Shown here: in pieces, positions 26,374 to 34,978 of the stretch
How positions within the stretch are numbered: the first letter of the stretch is position 1
How the letters are laid out: each line of letters starts with the position of its first letter
NCBI GenBank assembly: GCA_014240165.1
Contig: JAAZXM010000021.1
Span: forward strand, 1-58,197
Length of the DNA: 58,197 bases
Direction: 5' to 3'
From: Myxococcales bacterium
GTDB lineage: Bacteria > Myxococcota_A > UBA9160 > UBA4427
The notes under the pieces: generated by a model
The model's database searches: none
What the model was told of the DNA's origin: nothing
Seen by the model: the letters and a program-made list of their open reading frames with translations, nothing else
Position numbers and translations under genes: made by a program

Positions 26374-27720
26374 TCACTCCCCAGAGAGATCCTTCGCGTC
26401 GCCCCCCACCTGGATCAAAACCAGGTCCATGACATTCGTGCCCGTGGGTCCGGTCCGAAGCAGCCCCCCATGCGCATCGAAGAATGCATAGCTGTCGTTG
26501 TTGTCCAGGAAGCGCTGGGCATCCGGCAGCGACGGGGCACTTGAAATGGGATTCTTGGCGTCCACAAAGGCTCCGGCCGCATCGGTGGGCCCGTCCCTGC
26601 CATCGGTTCCGCTCGCAAGCAATCCGAGCGCCGATCCGCAACCCGCGCGCGCCCATTCGAGGGCCGATGCCAGGGCGAGTTCCTGGTTTCGGCCACCCCG
26701 CCCTTCTCCGGTCAGGGTCACCACCGTTTCGCCCCCCGCCACCCAGAGCGTCGGCCCCGAACGACGTGCACTCCTCGCCAGGGCGGCGAGCCGGCGCCCC
26801 ATCACCCGCGCTTCCCCGGTCAGGATTTCGCCCAAATCGACGGCATCCGCGCCCCGCGCCTTTGCGGCAGCCACCGCGGCGGCCCGGGCCATGGCATTTC
26901 GGGCAACGATCTCGCTGTGCACGCCCGCCAGGTCGGGATCGCCCGGAAAGGGCGATTCGGGCAACTCCCCTCGCTCGCCAGCTTCCAGGTGGCGAAGCAG
27001 ATTCCCGGGGAAACCGCCGCGAAGCCCGAAGCGATCGATGACGCCAAGAGCATCACCGAACGTGGTCGGGTCGCCGGCGCACGGCCCCGAGGCCAGGGTC
27101 GAGAGCGAATCACCGGGTACATCCGAAAGCGCGAGAACCTCGATCCGCTGGCAAGACGCTGCCCGGGCGAGACGCCCGCCGGCCAGACTCGAGCCGTGCT
27201 TGCGCACCGTGTTGATGGCGTGGATATCGGCGCCGCACTCGAGCAATAACCGATTGGCCTCGACGAGATCGGAAAGCTCGAGTTCGCCCTCGGGCAGGCT
27301 CGTCATGGCCGAGGCGCCACCCGAAAGAAGCACCACGAGTACGTCCGACGCGGGTATTCGGCGGACGCAATCCAAGAGTTCCCTGGCCGCCCGGGCGCCT
27401 CGACTATCGGGTACAGGATGTCCGGCGAAACGAAGGGGCAGCGCATCCGGCAAGGGTTGCCCGTGGCCGTCGCCGGTAATCACCAAACCGCCCCGCAGCC
27501 TGTCCCCGATCAACTCGACCAGAGCCGAAGCCATGAAGGCGGCCGCCTTGCCCAAGCCCGCCACCCAGATACCGGCCGAAGCCGGAATCCGCCGACCCGC
27601 GATATCGAGCGCGCCCAGGGAATCCTTCCCCACGGTCCGGCGGACGGCAGCCCGGGCATCCACCGATGCGAGCGCTTCGGCGAGCACGTGCTCCAGGTAC
27701 GCTCGGGACGAACCCGACAT
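26374..27720 (-). CDS. Glycerate 2-kinase (MOFRL family)
   Basis: The enzyme phosphorylates glycerate to 2-phosphoglycerate and feeds glycolysis. The N-terminal domain carries VAGLGKAAAFMA and LLSGGASAM; the C-terminal MOFRL domain has GEGRGGRNQELALASAL and ASGTDGRDGPTDAAGA, both diagnostic. At 448 aa the length is typical of GckA/TtuD. The ATG at 27720 lies six bases after the upstream OmpA-like stop; a longer frame to 27957 overlaps that gene and is rejected. It is the last gene of the run dnaK-hsp20-lon-ompA-like-gck, although it has no obvious link to stress. Confidence 0.92.
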   Translation of the reverse strand: MSGSSRAYLEHVLAEALASVDARAAVRRTVGKDSLGALDIAGRRIPASAGIWVAGLGKAAAFMASALVELIGDRLRGGLVITGDGHGQPLPDALPLRFAGHPVPDSRGARAARELLDCVRRIPASDVLVVLLSGGASAMTSLPEGELELSDLVEANRLLLECGADIHAINTVRKHGSSLAGGRLARAASCQRIEVLALSDVPGDSLSTLASGPCAGDPTTFGDALGVIDRFGLRGGFPGNLLRHLEAGERGELPESPFPGDPDLAGVHSEIVARNAMARAAAVAAAKARGADAVDLGEILTGEARVMGRRLAALARSARRSGPTLWVAGGETVVTLTGEGRGGRNQELALASALEWARAGCGSALGLLASGTDGRDGPTDAAGAFVDAKNPISSAPSLPDAQRFLDNNDSYAFFDAHGGLLRTGPTGTNVMDLVLIQVGGDAKDLSGE

Positions 27721-27725
27721 CCGAA

Positions 27726-28676
27726 CTACGAGCCAGCGCCTTCTTCGGCGGCATCGGTGCCCGGCTCGGTCGGCGTCCCGGCCCCGGGCTTCAGGCGAAT
27801 CTCGATCCGCCGGTTCTGGGCCCGGTTCTCTGGGCTGTCGTTGGGGACCAGGGGCTGAAATGATGCGAAGGAAACGACCCGAAGCCGATCTCCCCCGATC
27901 CCATTCTCCTGCATCAGGCGCACGACCCGGGCCGAGCGCGCCGCGGCCAACTCCCAATTGGTCGGGAAGCGTTCGGCCAGGCTGGCCTTGAGACCACGGT
28001 CATCGGTGTGTCCCTGTACTTCGATGGAATGATTCAGGGACAGCAATTCCTGGGAAACTTTATCCAGGACCTGCTTGCCGATGGGGTCCAATTCGGCCGA
28101 ACCGGAGGCGAAGATGATGTCGTCGGATACCGAGACACGAATCCCCTCGCGCAGTTGCTCGATTTCGATCTGCCCCGAGGACACTTCGGATTCGAGGTCC
28201 GCCATGAGGGTCGTATACGTCGAAGCCAGTCGCCCCACCTCGGTCTTCGTCTTTTCCAGTTCGGTCTGCATCAGGGCCGCCTGCTCTTCCTCGGCCTTGA
28301 GTTTGCTCTGCAGGTTTGCCCGGCTACTTCGAAGATCCTTGGCGGTTTTCTTCAAGGCTTCTTGATCGATTCTGAGATCCTCGAAGCGCTCGTAATTCTT
28401 GGCCAGTTCTTCGGATAGGTTGCGCTCCTCAGCCTCCAGGCGAACGATCTTTTCAGCCTGGGCCCCGTTTCGCGCTCGCAGAACATCTCGCTCGTCCACG
28501 GTGCGGCGATATTCTGCGGCGCTCACGCACCCCAGGGCCGAAGCGAGCCCCACAGCCAACCCCAGCCTCGTCGCGGGTCCCCACCCGAAGACCGGAGCGC
28601 CGAACCCCTGGCTAGCTCGCCGGAGTCGACGTCGCGTCGAAGGCTCCCTCCGCCATGGTCTGAGCCAACGCTGCAT
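27726..28676 (-). CDS. OmpA/Pal-like peptidoglycan-binding lipoprotein with coiled coil
   Basis: A hydrophobic segment ends in SALGC, a possible lipobox. Residues about 55-180 form a long heptad-type coiled coil rich in Glu, Lys and Leu. The C-terminal OmpA domain has IIFASGSAELDPIGKQVL, IEVQGHTDD, NWELAAARSARVVRLM and NRRIEI, the residues that contact diaminopimelate in peptidoglycan. It should tether the outer membrane to the wall. The start is uncertain: no canonical codon lies close before the hydrophobic segment, so I used ATG 28676, inside the 3' end of lon. That gives an unusually long basic leader. A proline/threonine-rich tail ends the protein. Confidence 0.83.
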   Translation of the reverse strand: MQRWLRPWRREPSTRRRLRRASQGFGAPVFGWGPATRLGLAVGLASALGCVSAAEYRRTVDERDVLRARNGAQAEKIVRLEAEERNLSEELAKNYERFEDLRIDQEALKKTAKDLRSSRANLQSKLKAEEEQAALMQTELEKTKTEVGRLASTYTTLMADLESEVSSGQIEIEQLREGIRVSVSDDIIFASGSAELDPIGKQVLDKVSQELLSLNHSIEVQGHTDDRGLKASLAERFPTNWELAAARSARVVRLMQENGIGGDRLRVVSFASFQPLVPNDSPENRAQNRRIEIRLKPGAGTPTEPGTDAAEEGAGS

Positions 28677-31122
28677 CGATCGAGCCGACATAATTGAGTT
28701 CGATCCCATTGAGCAAATCCTCCGCGATTTCCTCCACGTCGCGCCGATTCTCCTCAGGAAGGACGACACGCTGGATACCCGCCCGCTTGGCGGCAAGAAC
28801 TTTTTCCTTGATGCCACCCACTGGCAGGACTTTCCCCCTGAGAGTGATCTCTCCGGTCATCGCCGTACTCGAACGAATGCTTTTCCCCGTGAGCATGGAC
28901 ATCATGGAAGTCACCATGGCGACGCCCGCCGAGGGGCCGTCCTTGGGGACTCCACCCGAGGGAACATGAACGTGGACATCCCGTCCGTCAAAGTCCCGGG
29001 CGGGATCCAAGCCCAGATCATCGGCGTGACTGCGGAGCCATGACCGGGCCGCCTCGGCGGATTCGCGCATCACATCACCCAGCGACCCTGTCAACTTCAG
29101 GGCACCTTCGCCCTTCATCCGGGTCGACTCTACGAAGAGAATGTCGCCGCCGGCCGGGGTCCAGGCCAAGCCCACGGCCACACCGGGCTGCATATCCGCC
29201 TCGGCAATCTCGGGTTCGAATTTCGCGGGGCCCAGGAGGGCTTCTAGATCTTCAGGTTCGATCCGGACCGAGCCGCTGGCTCCTTCCTCGGCCACCTTGC
29301 GGGCAATCTTCCGACACACGCGCCCGACCTCGCGCTCGAGGTTGCGCACGCCCGCTTCCCGGGTGTAGCGCTCGCTGAGGCGGATGAGGCTCTCCTCGGA
29401 GATCTCGAAATCAACCTCCCCGATCCCGTTTCGCTCGATCTGGCGAGGAACGATGAACCTCTTGGCGATCTCGACCTTCTCGTGGAGCGCGTAACCGGGC
29501 AATTCGATGACTTCCATTCGATCCCGCAGCGCCGCCGGCACGGGGTCGATCACATTGGCCGTCGCGATAAAGAGGACCTGGGAAAGATCAAAGGGCACTT
29601 CGAGGTAGTGGTCGCTGAATTCGGCATTCTGCTCGGGATCCAGGACTTCCAGCAATGCCGAAGACGGATCTCCCCGACCATCGGCACCGACCTTATCGAG
29701 TTCGTCGAGTAGGATGACCGGATTCCGCGTCTCGGTCTTGCGCAGAGATTGGATGATGCGTCCGGGCATGGCTCCGACGTAGGTCCGGCGATGGCCGCGA
29801 ATTTCCGCCTCGTCCCGAACGCCGCCCAGGGAAATTCGGGCGAAGGATCGCTCCAGGGCCCGGGCGATGGACCGGCCCAGGGATGTCTTTCCCGTTCCCG
29901 GCGGACCCACGAAGCAGAGAATCGGCCCCTTGAGATCGCGCTTCAGCGAAAGGACGGCGATGTACTCGACGATCCGATCCTTCACCTTTTCCAGGCCGTA
30001 ATGGTCCTCATCGAGAATCTTGCGCGCCTCGCTGACATCCAGGCGGTCTTCGCTCAGGCTCGCCCAGGGCAAGTCGGTGACCCATTCGAGATAGGTTCGA
30101 ATCACAGCATGCTCGGCCGCTGCGGGGGGCATCTGTGAGAGCCGCTCGACCTCGCGGAGAGCCTGTTTCTTCGCCTCTTCGGGAAGGCCCGCGGCGTCGA
30201 TCTTCTGACGGAAGACCTCGGCTCCCTCCTCACCCTCCTCGCTCTCACCGAGTTCGCGGCGAATGGCCTCGAGTTGTTGACGCAGCATGTATTCCCGCTG
30301 CGTCTTGCCCATCTCGTTCTGGACCTTCTCCTTGATTTCGGTCTCGATCTCGAGTTCCTGGCCTTCCTTCGTCAGTTGGCTCAGAACCAGGCGCAGCCGC
30401 TCCTCGACATCGAGCGCTTCGAGCACCGCTTGTTTGCCCGCCACATCCAGTTCGAGATTGGAAGCGACGAGATCGGCGAGCTTCGAGGGGTCGTCGAGAT
30501 TGGCCACCAGAACCTGCAGGTCGTCGGAGAGTCGAGCACTTTCCGCCACCAGGGCATTGAATTGCTGGGAGAGGTTGCGGGTCAGCGCCTCGACTTCAAC
30601 GGATTCGAGGTCACATTGCTCGTGGATCGGTCGAACACGGGCGTGAAGGAATGGCTCCTCGGAGAGGATTTCCTCCAGACGAACCCGCGAGACGCCCTGA
30701 ACCAGAAGCCGGTAGGAGCCATCGGGAAATTTCAGCATCTTCACGACTCGGAGCACAGTGCCCACATCGAAAATGTCTTCGGTTCGCGCCTGGCCCTCGA
30801 TTTCGTGACGGATGGCGGCGCACGCCAGAAGGCGATCCGGGCGCAAGAGGACCGAGTCGATCAACTCCTGGGAGGCAGGCGTGTTGACGAGGATCGGCGA
30901 GAGAAGAAAAGGGAAGAGAACCGTATTCTTGAGGGGCAGGACCGGCAGCTCATCGGGGATTACCGGGGACTCCTCCTCGTCCTCGCCCGATGTGACGGAG
31001 CCTACATGGATTTCCGTTCCGCCCCCGGCCGGGGCGTGAAGCGAAGCCCCGGACTCTTGCTCCGAGGAAGAGCCTTCTTCCACCTCTTCTTTTTCTTCAG
31101 TTTCGTCCGATTCGTCGCTCAT
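28612..31122 (-). CDS. lon: ATP-dependent Lon protease (copy 2)
   Basis: This is a second full-length bacterial Lon (836 aa). It begins with about 55 acidic residues (EEKEEVEEGSSSEQES) absent from copy 1, then the LAN domain ELPVLPLKNTVLFPF. The AAA+ module has GPPGTGKTSLG and VILLDELDK, and the protease domain has the serine in PKDGPSAG and the lysine in VLPVGGIKEK. Both copies look active. ATG 31122 overlaps the hsp20 stop (ATGA). The position after dnaK and hsp20 suggests heat-shock coexpression. Myxococcus likewise keeps two Lon proteases (LonV and LonD) with different roles; equivalence here is not tested. Confidence 0.96.
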   Translation of the reverse strand: MSDESDETEEKEEVEEGSSSEQESGASLHAPAGGGTEIHVGSVTSGEDEEESPVIPDELPVLPLKNTVLFPFLLSPILVNTPASQELIDSVLLRPDRLLACAAIRHEIEGQARTEDIFDVGTVLRVVKMLKFPDGSYRLLVQGVSRVRLEEILSEEPFLHARVRPIHEQCDLESVEVEALTRNLSQQFNALVAESARLSDDLQVLVANLDDPSKLADLVASNLELDVAGKQAVLEALDVEERLRLVLSQLTKEGQELEIETEIKEKVQNEMGKTQREYMLRQQLEAIRRELGESEEGEEGAEVFRQKIDAAGLPEEAKKQALREVERLSQMPPAAAEHAVIRTYLEWVTDLPWASLSEDRLDVSEARKILDEDHYGLEKVKDRIVEYIAVLSLKRDLKGPILCFVGPPGTGKTSLGRSIARALERSFARISLGGVRDEAEIRGHRRTYVGAMPGRIIQSLRKTETRNPVILLDELDKVGADGRGDPSSALLEVLDPEQNAEFSDHYLEVPFDLSQVLFIATANVIDPVPAALRDRMEVIELPGYALHEKVEIAKRFIVPRQIERNGIGEVDFEISEESLIRLSERYTREAGVRNLEREVGRVCRKIARKVAEEGASGSVRIEPEDLEALLGPAKFEPEIAEADMQPGVAVGLAWTPAGGDILFVESTRMKGEGALKLTGSLGDVMRESAEAARSWLRSHADDLGLDPARDFDGRDVHVHVPSGGVPKDGPSAGVAMVTSMMSMLTGKSIRSSTAMTGEITLRGKVLPVGGIKEKVLAAKRAGIQRVVLPEENRRDVEEIAEDLLNGIELNYVGSIDAALAQTMAEGAFDATSTPAS

Positions 31123-31517
31123 TCGGTTTCCACCTTCACTTCCCGGGACCCGGCGATCTTCTTCGGCAATGTGACCGAGAGGAAGCCGTCTTCGAGTCGA
31201 GCACTGACGCCCGTACGATCGAAGGGAACGGAGATTCGCACTTTTCTCTCGAAGGAACCGAATGCGATCTCCATCTGGTGAAGTCGGCCCACCTCACCGC
31301 CCACAGGCGGCCTCCGGATACCGCTCACCCGAAGCAGATCGTCCTCGACGTTGACGTGAATATCCTCCCCAGCCACGCCGGGGATCTCGATTCGGGCGAC
31401 CACCGCATGCGCCGTCTCGAAAATGTCCACCGCTGGCTTCCAGCTATTCCCCCGCAACCGGTCAGGAAATTCGCCGAAGAGTTCGACCAGCGGATCGGGA
31501 CGATCACTGTCAGGAAT
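31119..31517 (-). CDS. Hsp20/alpha-crystallin family small heat-shock protein
   Basis: Small heat-shock proteins hold unfolding proteins for DnaK. The alpha-crystallin domain is clear: [23 protein letters not shown] opens it (residues near 28 on), then [23 protein letters not shown] and a late [12 protein letters not shown] block. The C-terminal IxI-type tail is short. No ATG or GTG lies in frame between the dnaK stop and the domain. An ATT at 31517 has GAGGAGAAGG just upstream and would give 132 aa. A TTG at 31457 would give 112 aa with little N-terminal arm. I report the ATT version as the outer limit. The stop overlaps lon copy 2 (ATGA). Confidence 0.85.
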   Translation of the reverse strand: MPDSDRPDPLVELFGEFPDRLRGNSWKPAVDIFETAHAVVARIEIPGVAGEDIHVNVEDDLLRVSGIRRPPVGGEVGRLHQMEIAFGSFERKVRISVPFDRTGVSARLEDGFLSVTLPKKIAGSREVKVETE

Positions 31518-33417
31518 TTTCCTTCTCCTCGGTATATTCCGCGTCGATGACGTCCTCTTCGGAACCCGCGTCAGTGGGCGACGCATCCGCCGAAGCGCCC
31601 TCGTCCGCAGCTTCCGCCTTGTAGAGCGTTTCCGCAAGCTTATGGAGTTCGGACTCGAGTTGCTGCTTGGCCGCATCCAGCTGGGCGGGATCATCGCTCT
31701 CGAGATCCTTCTTCGCCGTGTCAATCGCAGCCTGCAGAGACTGCTTCTCGGCGTCGCCCACCTTGTCGGCATTGTCCGTCAGCATCTTCTCGGCCTGGTA
31801 CACCATGCTGTCGAGTTGGTTGTGCTTCTCGATCTTCTCTCGACGATCGGTGTCCTCGCTCGCATGCGTCTCCGCATCGCGCACCATGCCGTCGATTTCA
31901 GTATCCGAGAGCCCCCCGCTCCCCTCGATGCGGATCGACTGATCCTTGCCCGACGCCTTGTCGGTCGCGGTCACCGAGAGAATGCCGTTGGCATCGATAT
32001 CGAATGCGACCTCAACCTGAGGCACGCCCCGAGGGGCGGGCGGAATCCCGTCAAGAATGAAGCGACCGAGTTCGCGGTTGTCCGTCGCCATTTCCCGTTC
32101 GCCCTGGAGAACGCGGATCTCCACCTGAGGCTGGTTATCCGCAGCCGTGGAGAAAACGTTCTGAGCCCGGGTCGGGATGGTTGTATTTCGCTCGATGAGC
32201 CGGGTGGTCACCCCGCCGAGGGTTTCGATGCCCAGGGACAGGGGCGTCACGTCGAGCAGCAACACATCCTTGACATCCCCGGCCAGCACGCCGCCCTGCA
32301 CCGCCGCGCCCACGGCGACCACCTCGTCGGGGTTCACCGTCTGGTTCGGCTCCTTCCCGAAGAGTTCCTCGACCTTCTGACGGACCAGGGGCACCCGGGT
32401 GGAGCCCCCCACCAGGACGATCTCGTTGATATCGGCGGCTTTCAGCCCGGCATCCTTCAACGCGATTCGGCACGGCTCGAGGGTTCTCTCCACGAGGTCA
32501 TCGATGAGTTGTTCGAACTTGGCCCGAGTGAGTTTCAAAGTGAGGTGTTTTGGGCCCGATTGATCGGCGGTGATATAAGGCAAGTTGATATCACTGGCCT
32601 GGGCGGTGGAGAGTTCCATCTTCGCCTTTTCCGCTGCCTCTCGCAGGCGCTGGACCGCCATTGGATCCTGGGTGAGGTCGACGCCCTGGTCTTTCTTGAA
32701 TTCGTCGACCAGGTACTCGATCACCCTCTGGTCGAGATTGTCTCCGCCCAGGTGGGTATCGCCATTGGTGGATTTGACCTCCACCACGTTCTCCCCCACT
32801 TCGAGAATCGAGACATCGAAGGTCCCGCCGCCGAAGTCGTAGACCGCGATCTTCTCGTCCTCTTTCTTGTCGAGGCCGTAGGCCAGGGCCGCTGCCGTGG
32901 GTTCGTTGATGATCCGCTTCACGTCCAGGCCCGCGATCTTCCCGGCGTCCTTCGTGGCCTGGCGCTGACTGTCATTGAAATAAGCCGGCACGGTGATCAC
33001 TGCGCCGGTGACCTCGGAGCCCAGATGCGCCTCAGCGGAAGCTTTCAGCTTCGCGAGCGTCATTGCCGAAATCTCCTGGGGCGTGAAGTTCTTCCCGTCG
33101 ATCTCCACCACGACGCTGTCGTCCTTGCCCTGGGAAACCTTGTAGGGAACCAGCCGGATCTCCTCGGGGACCTCCGAGAGGCGCCGACCCACGAAACGCT
33201 TGATCGAATAAATTGTGTTCTCGGGATTCGTCACGGATTGGCGCTTGGCGATCGCGCCCACCAACCGTTCACCATCATCCGAAAAACCGACCACCGACGG
33301 CGTCGTTCGCCCGCCCTCTTCGCTGGCGATCACCGTGGGCTGCCCGCCCTCCATCACCGCGACCACCGAGTTCGTCGTGCCGAGGTCTATCCCGATTACC
33401 TTGCCTGAATCCGCCAT
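31510..33417 (-). CDS. dnaK: Molecular chaperone DnaK (Hsp70)
   Basis: DnaK is the ATP-driven chaperone. The start [20 protein letters not shown] holds the first phosphate loop. [15 protein letters not shown] and [13 protein letters not shown] complete the actin-like ATPase, the linker [16 protein letters not shown] follows, and the C-terminus ends in [14 protein letters not shown]. The 635-aa length is standard. ATG 33417 has AAGGAC upstream; the open frame to 33702 runs into the promoter region. It heads dnaK-hsp20-lon; grpE and dnaJ are not in the window. No CIRCE element was seen upstream. Confidence 0.98.
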   Translation of the reverse strand: MADSGKVIGIDLGTTNSVVAVMEGGQPTVIASEEGGRTTPSVVGFSDDGERLVGAIAKRQSVTNPENTIYSIKRFVGRRLSEVPEEIRLVPYKVSQGKDDSVVVEIDGKNFTPQEISAMTLAKLKASAEAHLGSEVTGAVITVPAYFNDSQRQATKDAGKIAGLDVKRIINEPTAAALAYGLDKKEDEKIAVYDFGGGTFDVSILEVGENVVEVKSTNGDTHLGGDNLDQRVIEYLVDEFKKDQGVDLTQDPMAVQRLREAAEKAKMELSTAQASDINLPYITADQSGPKHLTLKLTRAKFEQLIDDLVERTLEPCRIALKDAGLKAADINEIVLVGGSTRVPLVRQKVEELFGKEPNQTVNPDEVVAVGAAVQGGVLAGDVKDVLLLDVTPLSLGIETLGGVTTRLIERNTTIPTRAQNVFSTAADNQPQVEIRVLQGEREMATDNRELGRFILDGIPPAPRGVPQVEVAFDIDANGILSVTATDKASGKDQSIRIEGSGGLSDTEIDGMVRDAETHASEDTDRREKIEKHNQLDSMVYQAEKMLTDNADKVGDAEKQSLQAAIDTAKKDLESDDPAQLDAAKQQLESELHKLAETLYKAEAADEGASADASPTDAGSEEDVIDAEYTEEKENS

Positions 33418-33556
33418 CGTGTTGTCCTTCCTGGACTTGATTTTTGGGCGATCCTGACGCCCGTGCATTGATTTCAAATTGGGTGCGCTCTGTATTTCCG
33501 AGCCGGGGAATCCGCCCAAAATCACCTCTGGCCGGATCCCCCTGAAAACGAGGCGC

Positions 33557-33585
33557 AAACTTTGAAGCGGAAGCCGATTTGTCAA
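33557..33585 (-). promoter_or_regulatory. Putative dnaK promoter
   Basis: On the minus strand a perfect TTGACA (33585-33580) is followed after 17 bases by AAGTTT (33562-33557), a weak -10. It lies about 140 bases upstream of the dnaK ATG. A heat-shock sigma promoter could overlap, but no full CTTGAA/CCCCAT pair was seen. Confidence 0.35.
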
Positions 33586-33638
33586 CTTCCCAGGGCGATT
33601 TCGCCGGCGAGAAAGCCGAATCGGGTGGGACTTCGATC

Positions 33639-33653
33639 TTTCCCGGGGGGAAA
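33639..33653. promoter_or_regulatory. Inverted repeat upstream of dnaK, possible operator
   Basis: TTTCCC and GGGAAA are separated by GGG, giving a perfect six-base inverted repeat between the divergent dnaK and gspC promoters. It could be an operator or a terminator-like stem; no factor is implied. Confidence 0.3.
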
Positions 33654-33800
33654 ACGCACTTTCAGCGGCGTCTCGAAACGATGGTGGGTTCGACGGGTAC
33701 ACATGGTCTTTTCCCCCAACGACGGCGCAGAGGGCAATGTCGGTCGGTGCCCAAGCGGCCCCGGAAAGGGACTAACCTTCTGAAATTGCGAAGCGTTTTG

Positions 33801-33829
33801 TTGGATCGGGGCGGTCGGGGGGCTATGTT
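33801..33829 (+). promoter_or_regulatory. Putative promoter of the gsp operon
   Basis: TTGGAT (33801-33806) and TATGTT (33824-33829) are spaced 17 bases apart. They match consensus at three and four positions. A transcript from here would begin near 33836, exactly at the first leader hairpin. Confidence 0.3.
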
Positions 33830-33835
33830 GCAGCC

Positions 33836-33914
33836 CGCGTCGCCGAGCCCAGCGCTCCGCGACGCGCAAAGTCCGGGTCTGGAGCCTGACATGGGGGAAC
33901 GCTCCGGCCCGGAA
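33836..33914 (+). other. Structured 5' leader of the gsp operon (two hairpins)
   Basis: CGCGTCGC (33836-33843) pairs perfectly with GCGACGCG (33859-33866) around a 15-base loop. A second stem pairs TCCGGG with CCCGGA across about 33872-33914, with an inner GGAG/CTCC. These are direct complementarities. Whether they are regulatory, an sRNA or a chance product of high GC is unknown. No known riboswitch consensus fits. Confidence 0.35.
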
Positions 33915-34036
33915 GGCTGAGAATCGCCGTTGCGGGGGCGCATCGGGAGGATCAGGAGCCTGAAGGTGATCAGAGCCTCAACTCAGCGTCATGCGCCTGT
34001 GTACGACGGACCTCAGACGGGAGAGATCGCCAGCGA

Positions 34037-34960
34037 ATGTCCATTCTCGGCATCCGCGTTGCCAATTTGCTGCTCTTCACGCTGAGCTGCTTTCTGGTAG
34101 CCAACATCCTGAATAGAGTCGCCTCCTCGGCCCTCACGCCGGAGAGCCGTCCCGCATTACGCGCGGCCGAAGCCACCGTCCAGGCGGCTCAGCCCTGGTC
34201 GAAGCGAAAAATGATCCTCGATCGCAACCTCTTTGGCGCGCAGGTGATCACCGAGGAGGTGATCCCCGAGCCCGAGCCCGAAGAGGAATTGCAGCGGACC
34301 CGGCTCCCCCTGAGGCTGCTGGGTACCGTGGCGTCGGAAGATCAGGTGGTGGCGAGCGCAGCCGTGGAGAATACCCAGGATCGGCTCCACCAGGTGGTGC
34401 GAGTCGGGCATACCCTGAACAAATTCGCCGAGGTCGTCGTCGTGCGGATCGACCGCGGGCGTCTCGTGCTCCAAAACGGAGCCCAGCGTGAAGAACTGCT
34501 GCTCGATCCCTCGGCAGGCCTGCGAAAGCCAACGGTGACCGCATCCAAGCGCGCCCCCCGAAGAACCAGTCGACGAAGGACGAATACACCGACGCCCCCG
34601 GCACCTTCCGTGCAGGATCGCCTCGCGGATCTCGTGCAAAACTCCGGGCAGAGAAGCGCGGCGGCGATCTTCAGTGACGCGCGGATTCTCCCGAAGCTTT
34701 CCGCTGGCAAGATGGCAGGTCTCGAACTCAGCCAGATCAAACCCGACAGTTTCTTCGAAAAAATCGGACTGAAAAACGGTGACGTGGTCACATCGGTCAA
34801 CGGCCTCCTCATCGACGACCCCTCGGCCCAGCGGCAATTGCTCGAGGCATTCACTTCAGCGGAGGAATTGGTGGCCGATGTCACCTCCGCGGACGGAACC
34901 ACGCGCCAAATCAAGGCCGACGCCGCGCTGCTCAGCAGCATGGTTTCTGGAGGAAAGTAG
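34037..34960 (+). CDS. gspC: Type II secretion system protein GspC (with PDZ domain)
   Basis: GspC links the inner-membrane platform to the secretin. A single N-terminal membrane helix (VANLLLFTLSCFLVANIL) is followed by the homology region with ILDRNLFG and LPLRLLGTVAS, the part that contacts the secretin N0 domain. A basic Thr/Pro linker (residues about 175-195) leads to a C-terminal PDZ domain (KMAGLELSQIKPDSFFEKIG, GDVVTSVNGLLIDDP). The 307-aa length is normal. ATG 34037 has GGGAGAG upstream with long spacing. It is the first gene of the gsp operon, divergent from dnaK. Confidence 0.93.
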   Translation: MSILGIRVANLLLFTLSCFLVANILNRVASSALTPESRPALRAAEATVQAAQPWSKRKMILDRNLFGAQVITEEVIPEPEPEEELQRTRLPLRLLGTVASEDQVVASAAVENTQDRLHQVVRVGHTLNKFAEVVVVRIDRGRLVLQNGAQREELLLDPSAGLRKPTVTASKRAPRRTSRRRTNTPTPPAPSVQDRLADLVQNSGQRSAAAIFSDARILPKLSAGKMAGLELSQIKPDSFFEKIGLKNGDVVTSVNGLLIDDPSAQRQLLEAFTSAEELVADVTSADGTTRQIKADAALLSSMVSGGK

Positions 34961-34978
34961 GTACCCGTGGAGGAATCA

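Larger units (their letters stand above)
33418..34036. other. 619-bp divergent intergenic region between dnaK and gspC
   Basis: No gene is supported here. On the minus strand a TTGACA-based promoter for dnaK is likely near 33557-33585. A perfect TTTCCC-GGG-GGGAAA inverted repeat lies at 33639-33653. On the plus strand a promoter for gspC is possible at 33801-33829, followed by a roughly 200-base leader with two strong hairpins. Bases 33654-33800 show nothing I recognise. Confidence 0.6.

Noticed and set aside
31423..33408. 661-codon open frame antisense to dnaK
   Set aside because: It is a codon-bias shadow of dnaK in GC-rich DNA and has no recognisable motifs.
33836..33914. Partial look of a GEMM c-di-GMP riboswitch (GACGCGCAAAG followed by CCGGGTCT)
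   Set aside because: The first half of the motif and the GNRA hairpin are missing, and GACGC is used up in a different perfect stem.
33908..33930. GGCTGAGA, as in a TPP riboswitch
   Set aside because: The other conserved TPP blocks (GAACCTGATC-like) are absent downstream.
33418..34036. CIRCE operator or sigma-32 promoter for dnaK
   Set aside because: No TTAGCACTC/GAGTGCTAA pair and no full CTTGAA-CCCCAT pair was found.
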